A stretch of DNA of 64,000 nucleotides from Candidatus Obscuribacter sp. (GTDB lineage: Bacteria; Cyanobacteriota; Vampirovibrionia; Obscuribacterales; Obscuribacteraceae), in NCBI GenBank assembly GCA_016718315.1, contig JADKDV010000003.1, forward strand, positions 124,001-188,000, given 5' to 3'. The translations under genes were made by a program, and so were the position numbers. The notes beneath the pieces are model-generated. The model was not told the DNA's origin. It worked only from the letters and a program-made list of their open reading frames with translations, and ran no database searches. Shown here in pieces: positions 1 to 8,524 of this stretch (positions are counted from its first letter, which is position 1; each line of letters starts with the position of its first letter).

Positions 1-62
1 CATGAAAATGTCTGGAGTGCTCCGGGCGAATTGTGAACAAGTGTTAACTGGCAAGTAATTGC

Positions 63-90
63 TTGACAGCTTCTTGTGGGTAAATATTGC
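63..90 (+). promoter_or_regulatory. Putative sigma-70 type promoter
   Basis: A perfect TTGACA at 63-68 is followed after 16 bp by TATTGC at 85-90, a weak -10 match. It would start transcription about 35 bp ahead of the small gene at 132. Prediction by eye only; the -10 is poor. Confidence 0.35.
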
Positions 91-131
91 TAGAGCGCTA
101 TTAATAAGACAAGCGTTAAGTGGAGTTGATA

Positions 132-608
132 ATGACTGAACCTGCAGACGCCCCAGCTCATGCCATAAACGAGGGTTTTGGACTGACCTTTATGGAATAT
201 CTCAAGACCCTGCCCTGGTGTAAACAGGAGCATGGTTCGCTTGTGGCAGTTCATAAGCTGACTTCGGAAGTAATCGAAGCAGTAAGAGAGCACGAAGTGA
301 AATTGCATCCGGGTGGCATGGTGGTCAAACTGCCTCGCTCGGTCTTGATGAATTTGCAAAAGCATTGTGATGATGGTCAGCCTCTGCCAGCGGTGTTGGT
401 TTTTAAAGCTGAAGGCGTAGACATATGGTTCCGTCGCACTAAGCCCGATGAGTTTCCTTTTGATACCTGGAATGATCCGGCCGCTCTCACAATTGAGAGA
501 GAATCAGCTTTTGTGCCATTGGCTAGTCTGGGTGGCGAAGCTGCACCGTTTTACAAAGAGATGCTTGGTAAGGCCAACGCCTGCCCGGCTATGATGCCCG
601 CCTACTAA
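132..608 (+). CDS. Hypothetical protein (158 aa)
   Basis: I do not recognise this protein. The start is the ATG at 132, which has GGAG at 122-125 with a 6-base spacer; an in-frame GTG at 120 lies inside that ribosome site and is less likely. The product is soluble, without signal peptide or membrane helix, and mildly acidic. Visible features are an N-terminal FMEYLKTLPW segment, a central basic/hydrophobic stretch (VVKLPRSVLMNLQKH) and a tryptophan-containing IWFRR segment near residue 100. It ends 6 bp before the stop of the convergent gene at 615-2381, so it is probably monocistronic, driven by the promoter-like sequence just upstream. No function is assigned. Confidence 0.75.
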   Translation: MTEPADAPAHAINEGFGLTFMEYLKTLPWCKQEHGSLVAVHKLTSEVIEAVREHEVKLHPGGMVVKLPRSVLMNLQKHCDDGQPLPAVLVFKAEGVDIWFRRTKPDEFPFDTWNDPAALTIERESAFVPLASLGGEAAPFYKEMLGKANACPAMMPAY

Positions 609-614
609 AACAAA

Positions 615-2381
615 TTAGTAGTGCCAGAAGTAGTGCCAATCGTAGTTGTATTCGGCGCTTTCTTTTGCTTGCAATTCTTGTTTAAAAACAAACTGAAAAT
701 GGCTATTGACTTGGCTCCACCACTCAGGCCAGCTATAGTAGCCCAGATAACCTGACTTCCATTGGTCAAGCGGGCTCAGGGCGACGATTTTGCCTGTTTT
801 ATCGCAAAGATCTGCTTTGCCCATCATCTTGCGGATGATTTCGACACTAGCTGGTTTACTGCCAAAATTGGTTAGCTTAATAGTACCTTTCATATTGATG
901 CGACCAAATTTGCGATCCTGAAAAGTAACAGCATCAGGTTGTCTTGAGACTTCACGCTCTTCTTTTTTGGCTTTGAGATCAACTGCTTGGGTCAGTGTCA
1001 AATCACTTGTGCTACCCGGTGCGGCATAGGTCATCATGCCCTGAGCGAGGATATCGCTTTTGCCATTGCTTTCTACAAAGATTAGAGCTGGTGCTGTAGT
1101 AAAAGGCTCTTTGCCAGTGTTGCTCAATCTGATTTTGTGCATTATTTTGAGCGCTTCGGCTTGTTTCATTTGCTCAGCCTGGTCTTCATTTTGCCCTGCA
1201 TATTGCAGTTCGGCTGGCGGCAAAATCGGTAATTCTAAAGTATAGAGGTCTTTGTAGCTGACCTGGTATTCGCGCACCGGCAGTACTATTCGTTCACCTT
1301 TTTTGATGGTCAAATGTTTGACATTAAAGACAAAGAGGTCTTCGTTTTTGTTGCCAGTACTCTCTACTTTTACCGATTGAGCACGTTCATCTTCGTTTCT
1401 GATACTGACACTTTGAGACATTATGCTATTGGACAGAGAGTTGCGCAGGTAGGAGCGGTCCTCGCTCTGGCTTGCCACCATTGATAGTGTCTGGGTCAGA
1501 CTGATTGGATCGTTTTGATCCTTAAAGGCAAATGATGGTACTCCCACTACTAGATTGGTGCTGACGTCTTCTAGGTCCACGAGATCATTGACTACAGTGG
1601 CCTGGAGTTTGACAGTGGCGTGGTTTTGTCCATCTATGGTGACTTTGTATGAGGGGATCCAGCGCAGACCTTTTTGTACATACATCATGCCGACACCGGC
1701 GCTCTGGTTTTTAATATCAGCACCGTTTAGTTTTAGTGTTAGCACATTGCGCAGTTCTTCTTCTTCACCTAGAGACTTGCAGGGACTTTTAAAAGTAATC
1801 GTTTCGATTCTCGAGACTGGCACAAAAGAAGTGCCCTCCAAAGTTTTTAGTTCGACTAGATCGCTTTTGACTGGCAATATCAAATCTGGCTTTTGGCCTG
1901 AAGATACCGCCCGGGCAAGCTCCTCGGCCGAGCGAGTGGGGATACCCATGATTTGTGCGTCGTAGCTAATCACTTTACTATTGTGGCCACTGCCACTCAG
2001 TTCATTGACTCTTACCATGGCGCCAATATTGGCGGCGATGAGCTCTGGCAGAGCAAGTGCGGTGCGATCCATTTTGATTTTACGTTGACCGGCTGTGACC
2101 GAGACCAATTTGACTGCGTTGTCCGTACTATATGGGAAGAACGTGCCCAATAACGGACTAGGTAGACTGTCTAAAATGACGTCGCCTGAGCTATTGGTCG
2201 GCATTTCGCCTTCCTGGTTGATGACGGCATGCCCATCCTTAAAAATGGTCACTTCTTTGACTGGCATGCGCGCCACTGCCGATTTGCTCAGCTCACTGGC
2301 TCTAAGCGAGTCAGTACTGACATAAAGTGCGGTGATGATGCTGAGGCTTAGCGCTAAAAGGTAATTATGTTTGTTCTTCAT
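615..2381 (-). CDS. Secreted DUF4139-like protein (588 aa)
   Basis: An exported protein of unknown function. Residues 1-29 form a signal peptide (MKNK, then a hydrophobic stretch, then a cut site near LRASE). An early segment VKEVTIFKDGHAVINQEG resembles the N-terminal module of DUF4139/mucoidy-inhibitor-like proteins. A central segment (YVQKGLRWIPSYKVTIDG followed by LQATVVNDLVDLEDV) has the spacing and character of the DUF4139 beta domain, where a repeated 'W.P.Y...' strand precedes 'N...D.E.V'. The C-terminal third is beta-rich and ends in an aromatic WHYFWHY tail. The family assignment rests on recognised pattern only. It stands alone on the minus strand, facing the Sel1 gene at 2466, so that the two promoters lie in the 84 bp between them. 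Confidence 0.7.
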   Translation of the reverse strand: MKNKHNYLLALSLSIITALYVSTDSLRASELSKSAVARMPVKEVTIFKDGHAVINQEGEMPTNSSGDVILDSLPSPLLGTFFPYSTDNAVKLVSVTAGQRKIKMDRTALALPELIAANIGAMVRVNELSGSGHNSKVISYDAQIMGIPTRSAEELARAVSSGQKPDLILPVKSDLVELKTLEGTSFVPVSRIETITFKSPCKSLGEEEELRNVLTLKLNGADIKNQSAGVGMMYVQKGLRWIPSYKVTIDGQNHATVKLQATVVNDLVDLEDVSTNLVVGVPSFAFKDQNDPISLTQTLSMVASQSEDRSYLRNSLSNSIMSQSVSIRNEDERAQSVKVESTGNKNEDLFVFNVKHLTIKKGERIVLPVREYQVSYKDLYTLELPILPPAELQYAGQNEDQAEQMKQAEALKIMHKIRLSNTGKEPFTTAPALIFVESNGKSDILAQGMMTYAAPGSTSDLTLTQAVDLKAKKEEREVSRQPDAVTFQDRKFGRINMKGTIKLTNFGSKPASVEIIRKMMGKADLCDKTGKIVALSPLDQWKSGYLGYYSWPEWWSQVNSHFQFVFKQELQAKESAEYNYDWHYFWHY

Positions 2382-2465
2382 GGTTTGATTATGGAAGTAC
2401 TAGAGTTGTCTCGCGACGGTGTTTACCCTAGAATTTAGCTGTCACTATTATTGTGGTATGACAAA

Positions 2466-2966
2466 ATGGATAATTGTGGCAAAGCTGATCTCAGAGCCAT
2501 AACAAGTGAAGCTCTAACCCTCCTTAAAAATGACCGCAGCGCTGCCGGCGTAAGTCGCGCGCTTGCTCTTTATCGTCAAGCCGCTGAGGCTAATTATGGA
2601 CCGGCACTCTATAATCTTGGCTCGATGTACTTTAATGGTATAGGTGTCGAGCGAGATTATAACGAAGCTCTCAAGTGGTTTTATAAGGCTGCTGAACAAG
2701 GCGATATCGACGCCATGTTTAATATTGCCTATATTGCTGACCGGGGCTACCTGGGCTCGCAGGATCTGGCTTTAGCCTTTGTCTGGTATCAAAAGGCGGC
2801 TCAAGGAGGATCGGCTCGGGGGCAATACGATTTGGCCGCAATGTATCATCATGGTCGCGGCATCGATATCGATATGGCAAGTGCTATTTACTGGTACCAA
2901 AAAGCTGTTGAGGGTGGTGTGCCCAGGGCGCAAATCAATCTTGATGAGCTTAACAGGCAGTCATGA
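2466..2966 (+). CDS. Sel1-like repeat protein (166 aa)
   Basis: A small solenoid protein likely to act as a protein-protein interaction scaffold. At least three Sel1 repeats are visible: 'GPALYNLGSMYFNGIGVERDY' type segments with the A-x-x-x-L-G-x-x-Y-x-x-G signature at about residues 42-75, 78-112 and 115-150, each followed by 'A..W..KAAEQG'. There is no signal peptide. The ATG at 2466 is chosen over a TTG at 2451; neither has a clear ribosome site. Its stop codon overlaps the ATG of the next gene (ATGA at 2963-2966), so the two are translationally coupled and probably work together. Confidence 0.8.
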   Translation: MDNCGKADLRAITSEALTLLKNDRSAAGVSRALALYRQAAEANYGPALYNLGSMYFNGIGVERDYNEALKWFYKAAEQGDIDAMFNIAYIADRGYLGSQDLALAFVWYQKAAQGGSARGQYDLAAMYHHGRGIDIDMASAIYWYQKAVEGGVPRAQINLDELNRQS

Positions 2967-4390
2967 AAAAAACTCTGGTAACCCTGGTGCTGATATTAAA
3001 TATGGTGGCAGTACCAGCAGCGGCAGTGGCTCTGGATACTGCCAGTGGTGAGGCTCAAGGACCGGCACCGCATAAGGCTACACTGATTGATATCGAAGAC
3101 TGTAACCGTCAGATTTTGCTCAAAGAAATCGAACTGGAGCGTTATAGTATTAACTTTAGAAAGAAAAATAACGTGCAGGGACGGTACAGAGGCTGGCGTT
3201 ATTTTATCTCGCAGGAAGCCAATGCCTCGCTCACCAGTGCCGGTCTTTTGCGGCAACTGAGAGAACGGCAAAATGTAATTGATGCCAACAACCGGGTAGG
3301 CAGTTTGCGCCGCCGTCCCAACCGGCAGGTACTGGAGAGCGGTCTTATCTGTCAGCTTGTCGGTCAGTCCATCGGTGGCACTGGATCGGCTATTGAGCTT
3401 GGCATCAATATGGTGCACGAACAGCAAGCCCGTAAGCAAGGCTACGGGCCCAGGGCTGGCATAGCTAAAGTGATGGCGCTCAAGCAACAGCTTGAGCAGC
3501 TATTTGAGCAAAGGCGCAAACTTGTCAGTCGCAGTGATATGGACCCGGAAGATCTGGCCATTGCCCTGAGAGAGGAGGCAGTGCTGCGCGATATCACCGA
3601 TATGGGCTTACATGAATACTGCGATTTTCATGCCGGTGCCAGACGCTATGCCACCTTTCAGAATGCGCTGTACATATTTGATATAGCAAAAAACGCCACT
3701 GGAGTGTCTGGCAATATTGTCGGTTTAAATGGTCTGCACAGACCCAGTCCTCGTTTGAGTGGGGCTGGATCGATTTTGACTTGTATCTCTGGTTTTCTTA
3801 CTTTTACAAGCCCTTTAGCTAGCCGAGGCAGTGGGCTGGTGGCCGAAAAACTGCAACGCCGCAGGCTCAAACCTATAATTGCCGGTCATCCGCGTGTGCC
3901 CATAGATAAATTGAACGAGGACCGCTCCCGGCTTAAGTTGGCTATTGCTAGCCGTCTGGCTCAGGACCCCACTGCCTGCAAGACTCAAACTCTGGCCATG
4001 CTTGCCTACTGTGAGCAACAAACTGAGCTTAGACAGGCTCAGCTTGAACTCTCAACTAGAGAAGTGCAATCCGGTACGAGATCTGCTACACAAAACGTCC
4101 TGGTCGGTGCCATCGTAGGTGGTACCAAGATGAGTTTTGGCACCACCGGTATTATTGGTGGATTTCGTTATCCAACACAGCCTCTTAAGGCTAATGCAGT
4201 GGCTCAGGCTGGCACTATTAGTTATGCGGCGGGCTCTTTTGTCTCTGTGGCCGATAACGTGCGCTTGCGTGTCTTAGATGAGTACAACAGACGCAGGCTC
4301 TCGCGCAAAAGACAATTACCATCGCAAGTGCTGGCCGACCGTCTTGATGCTCTGAGCCAGCTTGAGACCACGCTGGCATTTAAAAACTAA
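2963..4390 (+). CDS. Secreted hypothetical protein (475 aa)
   Basis: No known family is recognised. A signal peptide is clear at residues 1-25 (MKK, hydrophobic core, AAAVALD). The mature part is Arg/Leu-rich and mostly helical (KEIELERYSINFRKK; LKQQLEQLFEQRRKLV), with weakly hydrophobic Gly/Ser stretches near residues 265-290 (SGAGSILTCISGFLTFTS) and 370-400 (GAIVGGTKMSFGTTG) that could associate with membrane. Scattered cysteines could form disulfides after export. It overlaps the upstream Sel1 gene by 4 bp. The pairing of an exported helical protein with a Sel1 scaffold suggests a shared envelope function, which is inference. Confidence 0.75.
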   Translation: MKKTLVTLVLILNMVAVPAAAVALDTASGEAQGPAPHKATLIDIEDCNRQILLKEIELERYSINFRKKNNVQGRYRGWRYFISQEANASLTSAGLLRQLRERQNVIDANNRVGSLRRRPNRQVLESGLICQLVGQSIGGTGSAIELGINMVHEQQARKQGYGPRAGIAKVMALKQQLEQLFEQRRKLVSRSDMDPEDLAIALREEAVLRDITDMGLHEYCDFHAGARRYATFQNALYIFDIAKNATGVSGNIVGLNGLHRPSPRLSGAGSILTCISGFLTFTSPLASRGSGLVAEKLQRRRLKPIIAGHPRVPIDKLNEDRSRLKLAIASRLAQDPTACKTQTLAMLAYCEQQTELRQAQLELSTREVQSGTRSATQNVLVGAIVGGTKMSFGTTGIIGGFRYPTQPLKANAVAQAGTISYAAGSFVSVADNVRLRVLDEYNRRRLSRKRQLPSQVLADRLDALSQLETTLAFKN

Positions 4391-4400
4391 ACTGACTGAT

Positions 4401-4718
4401 TTAGCTCTCCAGAGTAAAACGCATAGTCAACTTGATAATTTTGTCGAGAGATTCTAAGATTTCGCCTCTCATAAAACGCACTGTATTTTTGCTGCCATCC
4501 TCAAATTCTACAGTCAATGAGCTGAACACCATGTCGCGGGCAGCACTCGTCACTGAGCTGGTTTGCAGATTTTTGAAATCCTTACTGCTGAGGATTTCGT
4601 CGATAAGCTGAGCTTCTTGCTCTGGCAGCATTTCTCTTGAGACCGGTCCAAACTGCTCATATTGTGGTGCCATACCGGGACCACTGCCGACCATTGACCA
4701 GAGGGTTTTAAAGCGCAT
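4401..4718 (-). CDS. Emfourin-like small protein (105 aa)
   Basis: The protein resembles the emfourin family, small single-domain inhibitors of M4 (thermolysin-like) metalloproteases. Family-like features are the 'LPEQEAQLIDEILSSKDF' helix (matching the usual 'L..EEA.EL..L...ADFF'), then a beta hairpin with 'LTVEFEDGSKNTVRF' and a final 'LDKIIKLTMRF' helix. No M4 protease gene is visible in the window, so the inhibitor role is uncertain. The ATG has AGAGG at a suitable distance, and this ribosome site is one arm of a 6-bp inverted repeat (ACCTCT/AGAGGT, 4725-4738), which could hide it. It lies 30 bp downstream of the Ehr operon on the same strand and may be its last gene. Confidence 0.5.
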   Translation of the reverse strand: MRFKTLWSMVGSGPGMAPQYEQFGPVSREMLPEQEAQLIDEILSSKDFKNLQTSSVTSAARDMVFSSLTVEFEDGSKNTVRFMRGEILESLDKIIKLTMRFTLES

Positions 4719-4748
4719 GTTTATACCTCTAAAGAGGTTTTTATGATA

Positions 4749-5531
4749 CTACTTTTTATCCACCGGGGCGCGGTCCATGGCCAGTAGCATGCCGTAGATA
4801 ATGCTCCAGGGGTGGGGCGCACAGCCCGGGATAAAAACAGAGACCGGCAAAAGGGCAGAGACACCGTTGGCTTCGGCATAGCCACCTTTGTGTACGCCGC
4901 CAGATATAGCGCAGGTGCCCAGCGCCACTACAATTTTAGGCGCGCTCATTGCTTCATGGCAGCTTAAAAGAGCGCTCTGCATGCCTTTGGAGACAGGTCC
5001 AGTGACCACCAGCGCGTCGGCAAAACGGGGTGAGGCGACAACAGTTATACCAAAGCGCTCAATATCAAAAATAGGATTGCCGCTTGCTCCAAGCTCCATA
5101 TCGCAGGCGCTGCAGCCAGTGGAGACCACACGGGCTGCTACTGAGCGCCTAAAAGGGTTGGCTTTACTTTTGACCGGTGTGGCAGTGCTTTCGCTTTGAC
5201 CGGGCAGGTTTTTATTTGATAGGATCAGGGCTTCTCTTGTGCGAGTGGCGGTGCGCGTCGATGGGTTGTTGACGATAGTGCCGGATGGACAGATATCCAC
5301 ACAAAGACCACAACCGATGCAAGCTCCGAGATCGAGAGTGACTGTGCCACCATCAATGTTTAATACGTTGATGGCATCGGTGGGGCAGACCGACACGCAG
5401 GCATCGCAGCCGGACTGACAGGGCACATCGGTTAGTTTTGGTAGCCCTCGTACGCCACTGGCCAGGTCCGGGCAGATTGGCGACTGGGTGGCCACACCTT
5501 GTTTAACTAAATAGCTAAAGAGTTCGAGCAT
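4749..5531 (-). CDS. Fused ferredoxin / NuoB-like subunit of Ehr complex (HyfH-HyfI type)
   Basis: Electron-relay subunit on the cytoplasmic arm. Residues about 33-90 hold two 4Fe-4S motifs: CQSGCDACVSVCP and CIGCGLCVDICP, matching HyfH/HycF ferredoxin subunits. A linker leads to a NuoB/HyfI domain (about 130-255) that keeps four cysteines for the proximal cluster: STGCSACDME, GTCAISGG and PGCAPHP. In E. coli Hyf/Hyc these two domains are separate proteins, so this is a fusion. It is the last gene of the cluster, 12 bp after the large subunit. All cluster ligands are intact even though the partner large subunit has lost its metal site, which points to an electron-transfer complex that is still functional. 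Confidence 0.88.
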   Translation of the reverse strand: MLELFSYLVKQGVATQSPICPDLASGVRGLPKLTDVPCQSGCDACVSVCPTDAINVLNIDGGTVTLDLGACIGCGLCVDICPSGTIVNNPSTRTATRTREALILSNKNLPGQSESTATPVKSKANPFRRSVAARVVSTGCSACDMELGASGNPIFDIERFGITVVASPRFADALVVTGPVSKGMQSALLSCHEAMSAPKIVVALGTCAISGGVHKGGYAEANGVSALLPVSVFIPGCAPHPWSIIYGMLLAMDRAPVDKK

Positions 5532-5543
5532 ACTGCCTGCCTT

Positions 5544-7031
5544 TTAAAGATCGGAGCCGCTATAAGAGAGAGCCAGGCTCTTATTGCACAGGGGGAAGTC
5601 AGCGATAAGGTTGTTGCGAATAGCAATGGCTATAGCTGTCCAGTTATTAAAACTGGGGTCTTTGATAGCATAACGAGTGATTTGACCGTTACTATCGGTC
5701 ACTATCATATGGATAAGCTCGCCTCTAAAGGCTTCCACTATACCAATGCCAATTTGGTCTGGCGGCAGTTTGTCTGGTATTTTGATTGAGTCTGGACCGT
5801 CGGGTAGATTGTCGATGAGGCGGTCTAAAGTATCGAGGCTGGACCAGATTTCTTTGATGCGTACCATCTCGCGAGCGAGTATGTCGCCACCTTTTGCAGT
5901 CATCGCCGGTGGTGCCAGCTCTGGATAGGCACCGTGGGCAAAATGTCGGCGCGTATCGTATTCAATACCGGTAGCACGACAAGCCACTCCCACCATGCCA
6001 AAATCATTACAGAGCGAGCGCGGCAGCACACCAATATCGCGCATACGCTCAAGACCCATTTGATTGTCTAAAAACATCTGTAGCGGTTCTTTTAGCTCAT
6101 GGCGCAGTCTAGCAATCTGCCCTTTAAATTGAGCAAGACTCTCTTTAGCCACCGGACGTACGCCGCCCGGTAGGATAAAGCCGCGCAAAAAACGCGAGCC
6201 AGTAATTAAATCGCCAAGACCCAGCGCGCGGCCGCGGAGGCGACCCATGGTGGCGGAGATACCCAGTAGACCTATATCTGTACCCATGCCGCCGACATCG
6301 ATAATATGGCAGGCCAGACGTTCTATTTCGAGAGCTATGGTGCGCAAGTAGCGGGCTCGTTCTGAGACTTCGATGCCCATCACCGATTCGATTGCTTCGC
6401 AGTGAGCAAGAGCATTTGCTGCTGCTGTATCGGAGGCTGCTGCTTCGGCCACAAAGTGCGCTTTGGCAAAAGGTACCTCACATAGGCGTTTTTCGACACC
6501 GCGGTGGACAAAGCCCAGTCTCACTTCTAGATTGACAATAGTCTCGCCATAACAACTAAATCTAAAATGTCCAGGTTCGATGATGCCAGCGTGTATAGGA
6601 CCGACTGGTAACTCGTAGACGCCTTCGCCTTTTACTTCCAAAAATTTAAAAGCCCGCCCTATCGGTGGCTTAAATCCCTCTGGCAGTGGTGCTTTACGCA
6701 GCGGGTAGAAGTTTTCGGGATATTGATCATGGAGATTGAGGTGTTTGAATCTGGGATGGCCTGAAGGCACAATGCCAAACATATCAAAGATGAGACGCTC
6801 AAACCAGTGAAGCTGAGGAAAAGTGTTGGTTAAGCAGGGATAGCTGTTGCTATCTAAGGCAGTCTCCAGTACTCTAACCGTCCCCTTTTGTGGATGGAGG
6901 AGTAAGGTGATCAGTTGACTGCCATCTATACTTGTAAAATGCCCCAGTCTCTCTTTGCCATCTTTGCCAATGGCGTCATTGAGCAGATGGGGCAGATCTG
7001 CTAAGGCTACTTGCTCTTTAGCGACTTGCAT
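5544..7031 (-). CDS. Ehr large subunit, NuoC-NuoD fusion lacking Ni-Fe ligands (HyfG/HycE-like)
   Basis: A 495-aa fusion. Residues about 10-110 are the NuoC-like (30 kDa) domain with WFERLIFDMFGI and GHPRFKHL. Residues about 130-495 are the NuoD/hydrogenase large-subunit fold (PVGPIHAGIIEPGHFRF, GFVHRGVEKR, MGIEVSERARYLRTIALE). Group 4 hydrogenases bind Ni-Fe through CxxC near the start of this domain and DPCxxC near the end. Here the first motif aligns with A199-S-D-T202 and the second reads DPSFNN (S460, N463). All four cysteines are gone, as in NuoD of complex I, so it cannot be a Ni-Fe hydrogenase. It matches the described Ehr (energy-converting hydrogenase-related) class. It overlaps the HyfF gene by 14 bp. 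Confidence 0.9.
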   Translation of the reverse strand: MQVAKEQVALADLPHLLNDAIGKDGKERLGHFTSIDGSQLITLLLHPQKGTVRVLETALDSNSYPCLTNTFPQLHWFERLIFDMFGIVPSGHPRFKHLNLHDQYPENFYPLRKAPLPEGFKPPIGRAFKFLEVKGEGVYELPVGPIHAGIIEPGHFRFSCYGETIVNLEVRLGFVHRGVEKRLCEVPFAKAHFVAEAAASDTAAANALAHCEAIESVMGIEVSERARYLRTIALEIERLACHIIDVGGMGTDIGLLGISATMGRLRGRALGLGDLITGSRFLRGFILPGGVRPVAKESLAQFKGQIARLRHELKEPLQMFLDNQMGLERMRDIGVLPRSLCNDFGMVGVACRATGIEYDTRRHFAHGAYPELAPPAMTAKGGDILAREMVRIKEIWSSLDTLDRLIDNLPDGPDSIKIPDKLPPDQIGIGIVEAFRGELIHMIVTDSNGQITRYAIKDPSFNNWTAIAIAIRNNLIADFPLCNKSLALSYSGSDL

Positions 7032-8523
7032 GGTTTTGTCCTCTGAGATTATCTAGAGCCTGGTCCACCAAGCTGATGCGGTGATTTTTTTGGCAGCCGG
7101 GTACCCAGGTGGAAGTATCCACAGTCAAACCCAGTAGCAAGCTCAATAGCACTAGCATCATTGGTATCAGAGCGGCGCGTTTGGGTTTGAATGATTTGAA
7201 ATCAGGTTTGGCTGTGCCATAGATTATTTTGCCCACATGAGACATGATGGCAAGAAAACTTACAGCCAGAGCCACTGTTATTATGAGGGCGAGAGCGATG
7301 CGGTGATCCGACAGGCTCAAGGTCATAAGTGATATCTCTGAGACAAAAGCACCAAAGGGTGGAGCCCCGCTCACTGCGATAGCGGCAAGAGCCAGAGCTG
7401 CTGCCCATATGGGGCTGTTTTGCATCAGTCCATGCAGCTTGCTGAGCTTTTTTGTGCCAGTCGCCTGCACTATATTGCCGGACATCAAAAAGAGAGCAAC
7501 TTTTGCCAGGCTGTGATTGAGCGCTTGCAAAAAGAAAAGTGGACCAGAGCCAAGTCCAATAGCAAAGAGCATCAAACCGACGTTTTCGATACTACTGTAA
7601 GCCCAGAGTCTTTTGAGATTGCTCTGTCTGACAATGAGCAGACTGGCTGCCAGTACTGTGATTGTGCCAAGAATTGCTACAAGCTCAAAGACACGCGAAT
7701 GCGGGGCTGCGGCAAGCAAAATAGAAGCTACTTTGTAGATGCCAAAAAGAGCACAGTTTAACAGTGAGCCTGAGAGCATTGCTGAGGCTGGTGCAGGGGC
7801 CTCGGAGTGAGCGTCAGGCAGCCATGTGTGCAAGGGGAAGATACCAGCTTTGGTGCCATAACCAAGTAGACAAAAAATAAAACCAAGTCTCAAAAGCGGG
7901 AAGTTTAACTGTGAAGCATGGCTGATTAGCTCTGCCACATTGAGTGTTGCTACTTCCAGTGTGCCTCTCTGGCTGGCGGCAAAAATAAAGACGGTGCCAA
8001 GTAGGGCAAAAGCGATACCGACCGAGCAGACTATTAAATACTTCCAGGTGGCTTCCAGAGCGTTTTTGCTGCGCTCAAAATAGACCAGAGGTGCCGACGA
8101 TAGTGTGGTTGCTTCAATGGCAATCCAGAGATAGCCCAGGTTGTCGCAGGTAAATACCGTGGTCATAGCCATCAAAAAAATATGGCTACAGGCGTAAAAG
8201 ATGCGCACATGCACGGCTTGATAGGCTTCACCTTTGTTTTGGGCCGCCTGGAAGAAATAATCAGCATGGGTGAGGCAACAGCAAACAACAAAAGTAGTTA
8301 GCACAATAAAATAGGCGCCCAGTGTTTCAATCGCTAGACCAGAAGCAAACTCCAGTCTGCTTGCGTGCCCGGTCAAAACATTGGAGAGGATAGACATGAC
8401 CACTGGCAATTGAAACCAGATTATTAGAGCTGAGAGTTTGCGCACAATTGCCACGTCTTTGATGGCCAGGCTGAGAATAGCCATGGCAAGCGGCAATATT
8501 AAAAGGGCGACAAATTCGTTCAT
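7018..8523 (-). CDS. Ehr membrane subunit, NuoN/HyfF-like antiporter-type protein
   Basis: A 501-aa integral membrane protein with about 13-14 hydrophobic helices. It belongs to the proton-translocating Mrp/NuoL-M-N family. Family marks are the P-S/H-A-rich loop GIFPLHTWLPDAHSEAPAPASAM (split here: GIFPLHTWLPDAH, then SEAPAPAS), a charged AYSSIENVGLM helix, and ALNHSLAKVALFLMSG, where H and K sit on the proton path. It corresponds to HyfF. It starts 1 bp after the HyfE stop and overlaps the large-subunit gene, so the unit is tightly coupled. It should move ions across the inner membrane when the hydrophilic arm passes electrons. Confidence 0.88.
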   Translation of the reverse strand: MNEFVALLILPLAMAILSLAIKDVAIVRKLSALIIWFQLPVVMSILSNVLTGHASRLEFASGLAIETLGAYFIVLTTFVVCCCLTHADYFFQAAQNKGEAYQAVHVRIFYACSHIFLMAMTTVFTCDNLGYLWIAIEATTLSSAPLVYFERSKNALEATWKYLIVCSVGIAFALLGTVFIFAASQRGTLEVATLNVAELISHASQLNFPLLRLGFIFCLLGYGTKAGIFPLHTWLPDAHSEAPAPASAMLSGSLLNCALFGIYKVASILLAAAPHSRVFELVAILGTITVLAASLLIVRQSNLKRLWAYSSIENVGLMLFAIGLGSGPLFFLQALNHSLAKVALFLMSGNIVQATGTKKLSKLHGLMQNSPIWAAALALAAIAVSGAPPFGAFVSEISLMTLSLSDHRIALALIITVALAVSFLAIMSHVGKIIYGTAKPDFKSFKPKRAALIPMMLVLLSLLLGLTVDTSTWVPGCQKNHRISLVDQALDNLRGQNHASR

Positions 8524-8524
8524 C

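Noticed and set aside
4725..4738. ACCTCT/AGAGGT hairpin as terminator of the Ehr operon
   Set aside because: On the minus strand there is no T-run after the stem and the loop is two bases; it overlaps the next gene's ribosome site instead.
5544..7031. Calling the operon a formate hydrogenlyase or active group 4 hydrogenase
   Set aside because: All four Ni-Fe ligands are replaced, and no formate dehydrogenase or hydrogenase maturation gene is present in the window.
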